The notes under the pieces are model-generated. The model worked only from the letters and a program-made list of their open reading frames with translations, did not search any database and was not told the DNA's origin. This document shows positions 15,985 through 24,733 of a stretch of 64,000 nucleotides of DNA, one piece after another (the first letter of the stretch is position 1; every line of letters begins with the position of its first letter). The stretch is taken from assembly GCF_030812315.1 (NCBI RefSeq), contig NZ_JAUSSM010000006.1, positions 267,053 through 331,052 on the forward strand, given 5' to 3'. Both the position numbers and the translations under genes were made by a program. Origin of the DNA: Arthrobacter oryzae (GTDB taxonomy: Bacteria; Actinomycetota; Actinomycetes; Actinomycetales; Micrococcaceae).

Positions 15985-16009
15985 AGCCCGGCCCCTTTGG
16001 GGCCGGGCT
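15985..16009. terminator. Intrinsic terminator after the monooxygenase gene
   Basis: AGCCCGGCCCC pairs perfectly with GGGGCCGGGCT around a TTT loop. It lies between convergent genes and probably serves both strands. Confidence 0.8.
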
Positions 16010-16054
16010 ATCCGAGGCGCACTGGGTCCGGTCCTAACGTTCGGCCCCTTTTGA

Positions 16055-16366
16055 TTACAGCGTGCCCTGGAGCGCGGTCCCTGCGGGCATCGGTACGAGC
16101 CTGGTAACTTCGACCGGGCTCGCCAGAAGCCCGTCGAGGGACGCGTTGAGCCGTTTCACGGCCTCCCCTTCGCCGTGGGCATCGAGCAGTTCGGCCGACG
16201 CCCATTTTTCAATCATGAGGATCTGGCCGTTCGGTGATTCATGGATGGCATAGAGCAGGCAGCCCGGCTCCTGGTGTACTTCGGCGATAGCGGGGGAGAG
16301 TGCCGCGGCGACCTGATCGAAGGCGCCGTCTTTGGGCGTGAATGCAGCGGTGACGATGATGGTCAT
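16055..16366 (-). CDS. ABM-type (antibiotic biosynthesis monooxygenase fold) small protein
   Basis: The 103-residue protein starts M-T-I-I-V-T-A-A-F-T-P-K-D-G and contains H-Q-E-P-G-C-L-L-Y-A-I-H-E-S and I-L-M-I-E-K-W-A-S. This is the dimeric ferredoxin-like ABM fold, found in cofactor-free monooxygenases and in many proteins of unknown function. It lies 50 bp upstream of the ABC ATPase gene's 3' end, on the same strand, so it may belong to the end of that operon's transcript. No substrate can be given. Confidence 0.75.
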   Translation of the reverse strand: MTIIVTAAFTPKDGAFDQVAAALSPAIAEVHQEPGCLLYAIHESPNGQILMIEKWASAELLDAHGEGEAVKRLNASLDGLLASPVEVTRLVPMPAGTALQGTL

Positions 16367-16416
16367 CGGTGTCTGGTTCCTTGTCTGTGAGGGAAGATGC
16401 GGTGCGGTGTTGCGGG

Positions 16417-17613
16417 TCAGCCGCGCAGAGGCAGCACTCCGGCGCCCGAGGTCTGTTCCGATGATGCCAGGTTCATGCCGGTGCGGCTGTTGAAGTAGCT
16501 GGCGAACTGGGCTTCGAGTTCGATCGTGCAGGCATCGCCCGCGAACAGGCGGGTCTGCCCCTCCTGACGGATCCAGATCAGTTCATCCTGGTTGAGCTCC
16601 CACATGTTCAGGTTCAGCGCCGGGTCGGGCTGGACGCCGATCAGGGTGTCGGCACCAAGGTCTTCGATTCTCCGGACGGTCCCCGGCAGGCCGCGGCCGC
16701 CGGTATCCGCGGAGACGGTGAGGTGTTCCGGGCGCAGCCCCGCTGTCACCGTTCCGCCCTGAAGCCGGATTCCGTCCGGTGCAGGGAGCCGCAGGTTGCC
16801 TAGAGTCGGGAATCCGTCCTCCACAGTCGCGTTCATGAGGTTCATGGGCGGGCTGCCGATGAACCGGGCGACGTAGGTGTTGGCGGGCTTGGCGTAGATC
16901 TCCTGCGGGGTGGCGTGCTGCTGGACCTCGCCGTTATGAAGGATGACGATCTGGGTGGCCATGGTCATGGCCTCCACCTGGTCATGGGTCACGTAGATGA
17001 AGGTTTTGCCGGTGAGGCGGTGCAGCCGGACGATTTCGCCCCGGAGTTCGGCGCGCAGCTTGGCGTCAAGGTTGGAGAGCGGTTCATCCAGCAGGAACAT
17101 GGACGGGTTGCGGATCAGGGCCCGGGCCAGCGCGACTCTCTGACGTTGCCCGCCGGACAGTCCGCCGGGCTTGCGTGCTGCGTACTCATCCAGGTCGAGC
17201 ATCGCCGAGACCTTCGCCACCCGTTCGCTGATGTCCTTCCCGGCGCCAAAAACGCGTCGGGCCACCATGCTGATCCCGGGGATGTGGTGCCAGCCCTTGA
17301 ACTTGTCCAGGGCCAGGGGAAATGCGATGTTGTCCCGTACCGTCAGGTGCGGGTACAGCGCATAGGACTGGAAGACGAAGGCAACGTCGCGTTCGCGGGG
17401 GCTTTGCCGGTTCACCCGGAGGTTGTCGAAGATGACGTCCCCGGAGCTGGCATCGGTCAGGCCGGCAATGATGCGGAGGAGAGTCGACTTTCCCGACCCG
17501 GAGGCACCGAGCAGGACGAGGAATTCCCCGCTGTCGACCTCGGCGCTGAAGTCGTCGATGACCCGGGTGTCCCCGAAGCGCTTGCTGATGTTGCGTAGTG
17601 AGAGCTTTGTCAT
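16417..17613 (-). CDS. ABC transporter ATP-binding protein (UgpC/MsmK type)
   Basis: The 398-residue ATPase shows Walker A G-A-S-G-S-G-K-S-T, the Q-loop in F-V-F-Q-S-Y-A-L-Y-P-H, signature L-S-G-G-Q-R-Q-R-V, Walker B M-F-L-L-D-E-P-L-S-N-L-D and the H-loop Y-V-T-H-D-Q. A C-terminal TOBE/OB region follows, as in sugar importer ATPases. Between Q-loop and signature there is an insertion of about 18 residues (G-W-H-H-I-P-G-I-S-M-V-A-R-R-V-F-G-A-G). The ATG at 17613 lies 2 bp after the upstream permease stop. It is the last gene of the importer operon. Confidence 0.9.
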   Translation of the reverse strand: MTKLSLRNISKRFGDTRVIDDFSAEVDSGEFLVLLGASGSGKSTLLRIIAGLTDASSGDVIFDNLRVNRQSPRERDVAFVFQSYALYPHLTVRDNIAFPLALDKFKGWHHIPGISMVARRVFGAGKDISERVAKVSAMLDLDEYAARKPGGLSGGQRQRVALARALIRNPSMFLLDEPLSNLDAKLRAELRGEIVRLHRLTGKTFIYVTHDQVEAMTMATQIVILHNGEVQQHATPQEIYAKPANTYVARFIGSPPMNLMNATVEDGFPTLGNLRLPAPDGIRLQGGTVTAGLRPEHLTVSADTGGRGLPGTVRRIEDLGADTLIGVQPDPALNLNMWELNQDELIWIRQEGQTRLFAGDACTIELEAQFASYFNSRTGMNLASSEQTSGAGVLPLRG

Positions 17614-17615
17614 GA

Positions 17616-18512
17616 TCAACCTTTGACTGAGCCGGCCGTGAGGCCCGAGACGATGCGGCGTTGAACCAGGAGGAAGAAGACCAACGCCGGAAGGGTGAAG
17701 AGCAGGGCGGCCGCCATGACGGAGTTCAACGACGTCAGGTACTGTCCGATGAAGGATGCCAGGCCTACGGATGCGGGCCAGAGGTCGCGTTCGGCGATGA
17801 ATGTCTTGGCGAGCAGGAACTCGTTCCACCCGTCGAAGAAGTTGATGACGGCTGCTGCGGCGACGCTGGGAAGGATCAGCGGGGTCAGGACCAGCGACAG
17901 GATGGTGACACGCGGGCAACCGTCGACGGCGGCGGCCTCCTCGATCTCAAAGGGGATGGAATCGATGGCCCCCTTGATGATCCAGACGCTCACGGGCATG
18001 GTGAAGGCGACGTTGGCGAGTATCAGGCCGCCCATTCCGTTGAGGAGTCCCAGTGAGGCGAACAGTGCATAGATGGGGACCACCAGCAGGGCCTCGGGCA
18101 GCATCTGGGTGGCGAAGAGCAGGAACCCGGCGGCGCCTTTGCCGTAGAACTTGAATCGCGACAGTGCGTAGCCGGCCAAAACCGCGAAGACGAGGGAGAG
18201 CAGTGTCGTCCCGCCGGCAATCACCATGGAGTTGGTGAGCCATTTGAAGATGGGGACGGTGCCAATGACGTCACCGAGGTCGGCGAGCCGTTCCCAATGC
18301 GGCCACCAGCCTTGGGCCTGGCCATAGAGCTCGGAGTCCTGGCTCAGTGCTGTGTTCAGCATCCAGTAGAGCGGGAATCCCGAGAAGACCACGAGTGCGG
18401 CCAGCATGAGGTAGCGGACGGGTTTGCTGAAATTCCGCGACCCTGGCGCTTTGAGCCGCCGCCTGCGCGGGGCTTCCTGCGGTTCGGTGTGCTGAGCTTC
18501 GATCGTGCTCAT
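17616..18512 (-). CDS. Sugar-type ABC transporter permease (MalG-like)
   Basis: The 298-residue membrane protein has six predicted helices and the EAA loop E-E-A-A-A-V-D-G-C-P-R-V-T-I-L-S-L-V-L-T-P with its conserved Gly. It belongs to the CUT1 MalG family and contacts the ATPase. It lies 2 bp from the MalF-like gene and 2 bp from the ATPase gene, so the three are translationally coupled. Confidence 0.9.
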   Translation of the reverse strand: MSTIEAQHTEPQEAPRRRRLKAPGSRNFSKPVRYLMLAALVVFSGFPLYWMLNTALSQDSELYGQAQGWWPHWERLADLGDVIGTVPIFKWLTNSMVIAGGTTLLSLVFAVLAGYALSRFKFYGKGAAGFLLFATQMLPEALLVVPIYALFASLGLLNGMGGLILANVAFTMPVSVWIIKGAIDSIPFEIEEAAAVDGCPRVTILSLVLTPLILPSVAAAAVINFFDGWNEFLLAKTFIAERDLWPASVGLASFIGQYLTSLNSVMAAALLFTLPALVFFLLVQRRIVSGLTAGSVKG

Positions 18513-18514
18513 TT

Positions 18515-19462
18515 CTAGGCCTCCTTTGCGGCGTTGCGCCGCTCGAGCATGAAGTAGACAACCGTGACCAGCAGGGACAGGACCAGGCCAAGCGCGCCAA
18601 TCGCTGCCGCACGGCCCAGTTCCTGGTTGCTGAAGGCCTGCCGGTAAACGTTGACCACCAGTGTGTTGGTGCTGTCCACGGGTCCGCCTCCGGTCAGGAG
18701 GTAGATGATCTCGAAGCGGCGGATCGACCAGATCGTCATGAGGAGGGTGACCACGCGGACAGTGGGGGCGATGTGGGGCCAGGTAACGGCCTTGAAGGTT
18801 TCCAGGGCGCCGGCCCCGTCCATCCGGGTGGCTTCATACAGTTCGCTCGGGATCGACTGGAGGGAAGCCAGCACCACCAGCATGACCAGGGGCATGACCT
18901 TCCAGACAGACGTCAGGACGACGGCGGCCATGCCGAACTTCGGGTCCACCAGCCAGCCCTGCTGGCCGACACCAAGCACTCCGACGACTTCATTGAGTAC
19001 TCCGTCGGAGCGGTTGAAGATCCAGCTAAAGATGAGCGCTGTCGCAACCGTGGGGACGGCCCAAGGCAGGGTGATGATTGCCCGCACGATGGTGCGTCCC
19101 TTGAACGCCTGGTTCAGCAGCAGGGCCGCGCCGCCGCCGATGGCCACGGCGAAGATGACCGTTGCCGCCGTGTAGAGGATGGTGGCCCCGAGGGAATTGT
19201 AGAACTGGGGGCTGCTGAGCAGGCGGGAGTAATTCTCCAGCCCCACGCCGGTACCGCCGTCGGGCCTGACGAGCGGGGTCTTGGTGAAACTGAGCTGCAC
19301 GCCCTGCACCACCGGGATGATCATGAAAATGATCAGATATATGACCGCGGGGCCGATGTAGACATAGGGGGAGATCCTCTGCCACATGTGGTGCCTGGAG
19401 GGAGCGTCCTGTATCTGGTTCTGTGCCACAGCGGGCGGGGAGATCGACGTTCTGAGCGACAT
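18515..19462 (-). CDS. Sugar-type ABC transporter permease (MalF-like)
   Basis: The 315-residue protein has six membrane helices, an EAA loop Y-E-A-T-R-M-D-G-A-G-A-L-E-T-F-K-A-V-T-W-P, and an N-terminal cytoplasmic head of about 35 residues. It pairs with the MalG-like permease to make the transmembrane channel of a CUT1 importer. It sits 26 bp downstream of the binding-protein gene. Confidence 0.9.
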   Translation of the reverse strand: MSLRTSISPPAVAQNQIQDAPSRHHMWQRISPYVYIGPAVIYLIIFMIIPVVQGVQLSFTKTPLVRPDGGTGVGLENYSRLLSSPQFYNSLGATILYTAATVIFAVAIGGGAALLLNQAFKGRTIVRAIITLPWAVPTVATALIFSWIFNRSDGVLNEVVGVLGVGQQGWLVDPKFGMAAVVLTSVWKVMPLVMLVVLASLQSIPSELYEATRMDGAGALETFKAVTWPHIAPTVRVVTLLMTIWSIRRFEIIYLLTGGGPVDSTNTLVVNVYRQAFSNQELGRAAAIGALGLVLSLLVTVVYFMLERRNAAKEA

Positions 19463-19488
19463 TGCCCGGATCCTTTGCCTTGGTCTAC

Positions 19489-20754
19489 TCAGCCAAGCAG
19501 CTGAGTTACTTGTGTCTGTGCGGTAGCGAGTGCCTTGGCAGCGTCGCCGCCGTCCACGAGGTAGCGTTCCACCTGCGTCATGACTTCCCGCATGATGGCC
19601 TTGGTCTGGGCCTCGTAGCCCCGGATGAGCGGGCTGCGTGACTCCGATGCGAGATCGATGAACGCTTTGGCCCAGGGGTTGGCCGCGGCGTAATCGGCTG
19701 CCAGCGGGACATCGGTGGCGAGGGTGGACGGGCCCATGGCCGCACGGAGCGCCGTTTGGCCCTCATCCGAGCCCACCCAGCCGACGAAGTCGACGGCAAG
19801 GTTCTTGTTCTTGCCGTACCCGTTGACTGCCAGCACGATCTCCTGGTGGGCCGAGGGCCGGGGGAGCGGAATCCGTTCGGCAAACCCGATGTCGGCCGAG
19901 GTGAGAGTCTTGGAAGACCTCAGGATGCCGGCCACCGTGGAGGAGACGTCGATCATCATGCCAAGCCTGCCCTCACGGAATTTCGTGCGCATGGTCGACG
20001 CGTCGTCGCCGATCGGCATGGCGCCGGAGCGGTAGATTTCACCGAACGCTTCGACGCCGGCGATGTTCTCCGGAGTGTCGATTGTGGGCCGTGAACCGTC
20101 CGACCAGGAACCGCCGAACCCATAGGTCCAGACGTCGAAGTCCATGAACCAGGAATCGAATTCAGTCATCTGGTGCCGGACACCGAAACCGTCCAGGCCT
20201 GTCGCGGAACGGATCTGGCCAGCGGCGGAGATCAGTTCCCCGACGTTCGTCGGCGGGGTCACGTTGGCCTTCGCGAGGATGTTGCGGTTCCAGAAGAAGT
20301 TCCAGTTCAGCCGTTCCCACGTGATGCCGTACTGCACCCCGTTGACCAGCCCGGACTCGTTCGTGTGGTTGAACGGCCTGCCCTTGTGCGAGGAGATCAC
20401 CGAGGTGAGCGGAGCGAGGATGCCTGCGTCGGCCAACGGATAGAAGTTGACGTCCTGCACAACGAAGATGTCCGGACCGCCCTTGCCGCCGAGCTCGGTG
20501 TTCAGCTTGTCGGCGAAGGACAGGAACGGGGTGGTGCTCTGGGCCAGGACAGCGGATGGGTTGACCTTCTGGTAGGCCTGGATGGCCTTCCACATGGCCT
20601 CGCCGCGGCCCGGCTCGAGCCACTGCCAGCTGCCGAATTTCAGCGTTCCGCCGGCGGAGGCTGCACGGTTGGGATCAACGCCCGGGCTGGCACCGCATCC
20701 GGCCAGCACCATGCTTGCGGCCGCAGCCCCCAGGAAGGTGCGCCGGTCGATCAT
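19489..20754 (-). CDS. Solute-binding lipoprotein of the ABC importer (Tat-type signal)
   Basis: The 421-residue protein begins M-I-D-R-R-T-F-L-G-A-A-A-A-S-M-V-L-A-G-C. A twin-arginine motif and lipobox L-A-G-C predict Tat export and lipid anchoring at Cys20. The rest is a CUT1 (MalE-like, SBP_bac_1) binding protein with T-L-K-F-G-S-W-Q-W near the start. Its start overlaps the stop of the COG4091-type dehydrogenase gene by 4 bp. The ligand is unknown; the neighbouring dehydrogenases suggest a polyol, sugar acid or branched sugar. Confidence 0.88.
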   Translation of the reverse strand: MIDRRTFLGAAAASMVLAGCGASPGVDPNRAASAGGTLKFGSWQWLEPGRGEAMWKAIQAYQKVNPSAVLAQSTTPFLSFADKLNTELGGKGGPDIFVVQDVNFYPLADAGILAPLTSVISSHKGRPFNHTNESGLVNGVQYGITWERLNWNFFWNRNILAKANVTPPTNVGELISAAGQIRSATGLDGFGVRHQMTEFDSWFMDFDVWTYGFGGSWSDGSRPTIDTPENIAGVEAFGEIYRSGAMPIGDDASTMRTKFREGRLGMMIDVSSTVAGILRSSKTLTSADIGFAERIPLPRPSAHQEIVLAVNGYGKNKNLAVDFVGWVGSDEGQTALRAAMGPSTLATDVPLAADYAAANPWAKAFIDLASESRSPLIRGYEAQTKAIMREVMTQVERYLVDGGDAAKALATAQTQVTQLLG

Positions 20755-22103
20755 GCCGACGGAACCGAGTCGAGCGCAAGTGCTTCCGTCTCGCGCCGCA
20801 GCTTCAGGGCTTCTTCGAGGGAGGTGTCGATTTCGACGTCGTCCCAGCCGACGATGCCGCCCTCAGGCACGTCGTTGACGAGCTTGACGTGGTGGGCCAT
20901 GGCGACGGGAAGGGCGCGGTCCCGGACCGACTTCTCGGCTGAAATCAGCTTGCCCCAGACAGTGAAGCCGCCCTCGCCGTCGAGGATCTCGCCGGCATGC
21001 AGGTCCTTCTTGGCACAGGCGACGACGTCCGCGTGGAAGCCTTCCGGCGCTCCGGTGGCAACACCGCGAAGTACGGCGTTGGCGATAGAGACGTTGAGCT
21101 CCAGGCCCACGTAGTGGTAGGGACGGTAGAGGGCGGCGTACTGGCCTGTGGGGTCCGGGTGCCAGGGGTATTCCTGGAAGCAGCCCGATACGTAATTGTT
21201 GGTCGCCTTCACGACCACGAACACGCCTTCCTGGGTGTTGTGGGGGATCCAGTCGCCCTCACGGGTGACGCTGGACATGACATCGACGCTGCCGGCGTTG
21301 CTGAGCACGCCGTCGTCAGCCGCGGGACGGCAAATCGTGGCGATCTCTTCCACGTCGCCGGGAGTGAACGTCAGTCCCTCATCGGAGGGGCGCAGGCCCG
21401 CCGCGTTGGCCACGGCGGCCATTTCGATGGCGGCTTTGGTTCCGTCGCGGAATGAGGTGTGCATGTAGGGGTTGAGCTGGCCGGAGTCGGTCAGTTCCTT
21501 GGAGAATTCCCAGTTTTCCCAGACGTTGTCCGGGTTCATCTGGTGGTAGTGCGAGAGGTACTTTGCGCCCTTGCCTGCGCAGACGACGTCGAAGCCGGAC
21601 GTCCTGGCCCAGTCCACGAGTTCCCAGATGAGCGCGGGCTGGTCGCCGTAGGCCAGTGAATAGACAACGCCGGCCTCCTTTGCGCGCTTGGCCAGCGCGG
21701 GGCCCGCCAGGGCGTCCGCCTCGACCGTCACCATGATGATGTGCTTTCCGGTTTGGATGGCGCGCAAAGCATGGTTGATCCCGACGATGGGGTTTCCGGT
21801 GGCTTCCACGATGACGTCCAGCTCGGCGTCGAAGAGCCCGGAAGCATCTGCCACGATCGCCGTTGAACGCGTGGAGATGGCCGACTCGATGTCTGCCGCG
21901 AAGGCTTCCTCGGGCCAATCAACCAGTTTCAGGGCGCCCTTGGCCCGGTCGGTGTTGATGTCTGCGATGGCCACGACGTGGATGCCGGGGATGTTGCGCG
22001 CCTGGGCCAGGTACATCGTGCCAAAGCGGCCGGCGCCGATCAGGCCCACACGGATCGGCTTGCCTTGGGCCTCGCGTTCGGTCAGGAGTTTGTGGAGGTT
22101 CAT
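20751..22103 (-). CDS. COG4091-type NAD(P)-dependent dehydrogenase with SAF domain
   Basis: The 450-residue protein begins with a Rossmann fold (I-R-V-G-L-I-G-A-G-R-F-G-T-M at about 17-30), followed by a homoserine-dehydrogenase-like middle (V-I-V-E-A-T-G-N-P-I-V-G-I-N-H-A) and a C-terminal SAF-like part (L-H-A-G-E-I-L-D-G-E-G-G-F-T-V-W-G-K-L). This architecture is COG4091, a predicted homoserine dehydrogenase-like family that often accompanies sugar importers. It is the first gene of the operon, downstream of the operator at 22269-22287. The real substrate is probably the imported compound; homoserine is unlikely. Confidence 0.78.
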   Translation of the reverse strand: MNLHKLLTEREAQGKPIRVGLIGAGRFGTMYLAQARNIPGIHVVAIADINTDRAKGALKLVDWPEEAFAADIESAISTRSTAIVADASGLFDAELDVIVEATGNPIVGINHALRAIQTGKHIIMVTVEADALAGPALAKRAKEAGVVYSLAYGDQPALIWELVDWARTSGFDVVCAGKGAKYLSHYHQMNPDNVWENWEFSKELTDSGQLNPYMHTSFRDGTKAAIEMAAVANAAGLRPSDEGLTFTPGDVEEIATICRPAADDGVLSNAGSVDVMSSVTREGDWIPHNTQEGVFVVVKATNNYVSGCFQEYPWHPDPTGQYAALYRPYHYVGLELNVSIANAVLRGVATGAPEGFHADVVACAKKDLHAGEILDGEGGFTVWGKLISAEKSVRDRALPVAMAHHVKLVNDVPEGGIVGWDDVEIDTSLEEALKLRRETEALALDSVPSA

Positions 22104-22268
22104 AACTACCTTTCAATGGGTGCGGCTTCGTCCATCGTGGACGGCCGTCGGAAAGCATGGGGTCCGCCGCAACGTTGCCGTGAAGGGACGCTCAGGTGGC
22201 TGGCTGAGGTGTGTTGCCTCAAACCCGGGCGGTGCTGCGGTAGACAACCGGCTCCGAAGTAAACATAA

Positions 22269-22287
22269 TGGAACCGGTTACACTTTT
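22269..22287. promoter_or_regulatory. LacI-family operator in the divergent importer/regulator promoter region
   Basis: The site TGGAACCGGTTACACTTTT is centred on the palindrome AACCGGTT. Its reverse complement, reading AAAAGTGTAACCGGTTCCA, closely matches the site in front of the beta-hydroxyacid dehydrogenase gene at 23516-23534. It lies between the importer operon and the LacI gene. Confidence 0.7.
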
Positions 22288-22379
22288 ATGTCATACCTGC
22301 TCGGCGAGGTCAATACCCTAGTCTGAAAAAGTTCCCCCGGATGTTCCGGAGAGCCGCAGTAGCCGATTAAGGAGTACAC

Positions 22380-23408
22380 GTGCAGAAGCAGCCGACCATA
22401 CGCGATGTTGCCGCGGCTGCGGGGGTGTCTGTCGCCGTCGTCTCCCGGGTCCTCAATCCGGGCTCCGGCCCCGTAGCGGCGGCAACCCGGGGCCGGGTAA
22501 ACGACGTGATGACAACGCTCGGTTACCACCCCCGCACTGCGGCCAGGGAGCTGAAGCACGGCCCGCCCACCACGCTCGGTCTGCTCCTGGCGGACGTCTC
22601 CAATCCCTTCTTTGCCCGGCTGGCAGACCAGGTGGTTCAGGAAGCGCATTCGCGCGGAATCCAGGTGTTGCTCATGACGACACAGGAGGATGACCAGCTG
22701 GAATCGGAGCGCCTCTCCACGCTTATTGAGCGCAGGGTCAGCGGCATCATCGCCACTCCCACGGGAAACAACCTGGACATCTGGAAGAAGCTGCAGGACC
22801 TGGGGACCGATGTGGTGTTCGTTGACCGTTCAATCCCGGCGCTGCCGGCGGTCGACGTCGTGACCATCAACAACACCGAGTCTGCGCGCTCGGCCACCGC
22901 CCTGCTGGCTGCGCACGGGCACCGCCGCATTGCGATCATCTCGGGCCCGGCCTCATCGACAACGGGCCGGGACAGGATCGCCGGCTACCGTGAAGCCCTG
23001 GAAGCGGCCGGATTGGAGCAGGACGATCTGCTCATCCGCTCCGCAGCCTTCCGGGGAGCCGCCGGCGGAGACGCTACGACGGCGCTGCTCAACCTCGAGG
23101 ATCCGCCCACAGCTCTTGTGGTGGCCAATACCGCCCAAGTGACGGCGGTGCTCCGCCGCCTTTCCCATGCTGGGGTGTCGATTCCCGACGAGCTGTCGGT
23201 GATTGTGTTCGAGGATTCGCCCTGGACAGAGCTCGTCACTCCACCGCTGACGATTGTCCGGCAGCCCATCGACCTGCTGGCCCGGCACTCTGTGCAGCTT
23301 GCCCTGGCCAATGCAAGTGGGAAGACCTCCGGGAAGTCCACGGTCATCAGAGTCGACGCCGAACTGGTCGAACGCTCCAGTGTGGCGCGGCCGAAGCGGC
23401 GCACGTAG
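22380..23408 (+). CDS. LacI-family regulator of the ABC importer/dehydrogenase regulon
   Basis: The 342-residue protein has the LacI HTH (T-I-R-D-V-A-A-A-A-G-V-S-V-A-V-V-S-R-V-L) and an effector domain with L-L-L-A-D-V-S-N-P-F-F-A-R-L and V-F-V-D-R-S-I-P. The GTG start at 22380 has AAGGAG about 5 bp upstream. It is divergent from the importer operon. Two near-identical AACCGGTT-type operators, here and before the gene at 23623, suggest it controls both transcripts. Confidence 0.88.
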   Translation: MQKQPTIRDVAAAAGVSVAVVSRVLNPGSGPVAAATRGRVNDVMTTLGYHPRTAARELKHGPPTTLGLLLADVSNPFFARLADQVVQEAHSRGIQVLLMTTQEDDQLESERLSTLIERRVSGIIATPTGNNLDIWKKLQDLGTDVVFVDRSIPALPAVDVVTINNTESARSATALLAAHGHRRIAIISGPASSTTGRDRIAGYREALEAAGLEQDDLLIRSAAFRGAAGGDATTALLNLEDPPTALVVANTAQVTAVLRRLSHAGVSIPDELSVIVFEDSPWTELVTPPLTIVRQPIDLLARHSVQLALANASGKTSGKSTVIRVDAELVERSSVARPKRRT

Positions 23409-23510
23409 GCAGTTCGGCTGTTCCCGCTCCTAAGCGGCCGCGGGCCTGCTGGTGGTTCCTGCGCATGTGCGCGTGTGATGGCAGGCGATTTACACCGCGT
23501 CAGCTCATGT

Positions 23511-23534
23511 GGTACAAAAAGTGTACCGGTTCCA
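23511..23534. promoter_or_regulatory. Second copy of the LacI-family operator, before the dehydrogenase gene
   Basis: AAAAAGTGTACCGGTTCCA at 23516-23534 matches the reverse complement of the 22269-22287 site except for one missing A in the centre. A weaker inverted repeat, GGTACA / TGTACC, overlaps it at 23511-23527. This links the 23623 gene to the importer regulon. Confidence 0.65.
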
Positions 23535-23622
23535 CCCCTTGTTTCGCTCCTGGGATGCCGGTGGCCGGCCCCGCCGGCCCTGCCGCGCAGCCAGCGGCGG
23601 CCTCCAACTAAAGGACCTGAAA

Positions 23623-24585
23623 ATGACGGAAACCAACCGACCCTCGCTCGCCCTTCTGGGACTCGGACCCATGGGCGGGCCCATGGCGCGCCGGCTTCTG
23701 GCCTTCGACGGCAATCTCATCGTCTGGAACCGGACGTCCGCGAAGGCGGAACCCCTCGTTGCGCTGGGTGCGCGGGCCGCCGCATCACCGGCCGATGCCG
23801 CGGCCGGCATGGTCCTCACGGTCCTGCCGGACCTGGACCAGGTTGAGTCGCTGCTGCCGGGACCGGACGGTTTGCTGGCCGGGTGGGCAGCCAAGGCCAT
23901 TGCCGGGCCGACCCTGGTTGTGCACGGGACAGTCTCGCCGATCGCCGTCGCGGCCTTTGCAGAGCGGATGCTTCACGAGTACGGGGTCAGGGTCCTTGAC
24001 GCGCCGGTCAGCGGCGGCAGCGCCGGCGCAGAAGCGGGATCGCTCAGCATCATGGTTGGCGGAGACGAGCAGGCGGCGCAGTCCGCGGAACCCGCATTCC
24101 GGAGCATGGGCACCACAGTGCGGTACATGGGCCCCAGCGGATCAGGAGAACTCGCCAAGGCCTGCAACCAGATCGTGGTTGCCGCCACCGTGACCGCCGT
24201 TTCCGAGGCGATGCTCCTGGCGCGCAGCGGGGGCCTGGACGTTGCCGTGATGCTTGAGCTGCTGCAGGGCGGGCTGGCCGATTCCGCCGTCCTCAGGCAG
24301 AAAGGGCAAAGGTGGCTGAGCAACGACTTCACCGGCGGCGGAAGCGCCCGGAACCAGCTCAAAGACCTCCGCTTCGTGCTCGACGCGGCAACAGCAGAAG
24401 GCCTCGAACTACCGCTGAGCAGTACCGTAACCGAGCTGTTTGGCGAGATGGTGGCCCAAGGCGATGGCGCTCTCGACCACACAGGGATCCACCGCATCCT
24501 GGCGCTTCGTCGGGCTGCCGGACAGCCGGATCTGCCGGATCTGCCGGATCTGCCGGAAAACCGGAACGCGGCACACCTCGGGTAA
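23623..24585 (+). CDS. Beta-hydroxyacid dehydrogenase (3-hydroxyisobutyrate/tartronate semialdehyde reductase family)
   Basis: The 320-residue enzyme has the N-terminal NAD(P) motif L-G-L-G-P-M-G-G-P-M (about 12-21), the substrate motif D127-A-P-V-S-G-G-S-A-G, and the catalytic lysine K179 in E-L-A-K-A-C-N-Q. It reversibly oxidises a beta-hydroxy acid. The ATG at 23623 follows A-A-A-G-G-A. The last 20 residues include D-L-P three times from a tandem DNA repeat, an unusual tail. The shared operator suggests that it acts downstream of the compound imported by the neighbouring ABC system. Confidence 0.85.
   Translation: MTETNRPSLALLGLGPMGGPMARRLLAFDGNLIVWNRTSAKAEPLVALGARAAASPADAAAGMVLTVLPDLDQVESLLPGPDGLLAGWAAKAIAGPTLVVHGTVSPIAVAAFAERMLHEYGVRVLDAPVSGGSAGAEAGSLSIMVGGDEQAAQSAEPAFRSMGTTVRYMGPSGSGELAKACNQIVVAATVTAVSEAMLLARSGGLDVAVMLELLQGGLADSAVLRQKGQRWLSNDFTGGGSARNQLKDLRFVLDAATAEGLELPLSSTVTELFGEMVAQGDGALDHTGIHRILALRRAAGQPDLPDLPDLPENRNAAHLG
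24526..24557. repeat. Tandem 9-bp repeat inside the dehydrogenase 3' end
   Basis: CCGGATCTG is repeated three times and followed by a partial copy, encoding the repeated D-L-P residues near the C-terminus. Being in multiples of three, copy-number change would keep the frame. Confidence 0.85.
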
Positions 24586-24733
24586 ACCCGTAGCACTTGT
24601 CCGCCCTGGGTAGCATGCCTCGGTGGAGCACCGTTGTCCGGCTGCTCCTCCCGGGAAATAATGGCCGCATGGTCCGCTTCAGGGCCATGGTCCAAACGCG
24701 GGGCCCACTCCTTTCACCACTGTTCCCAAGTGA

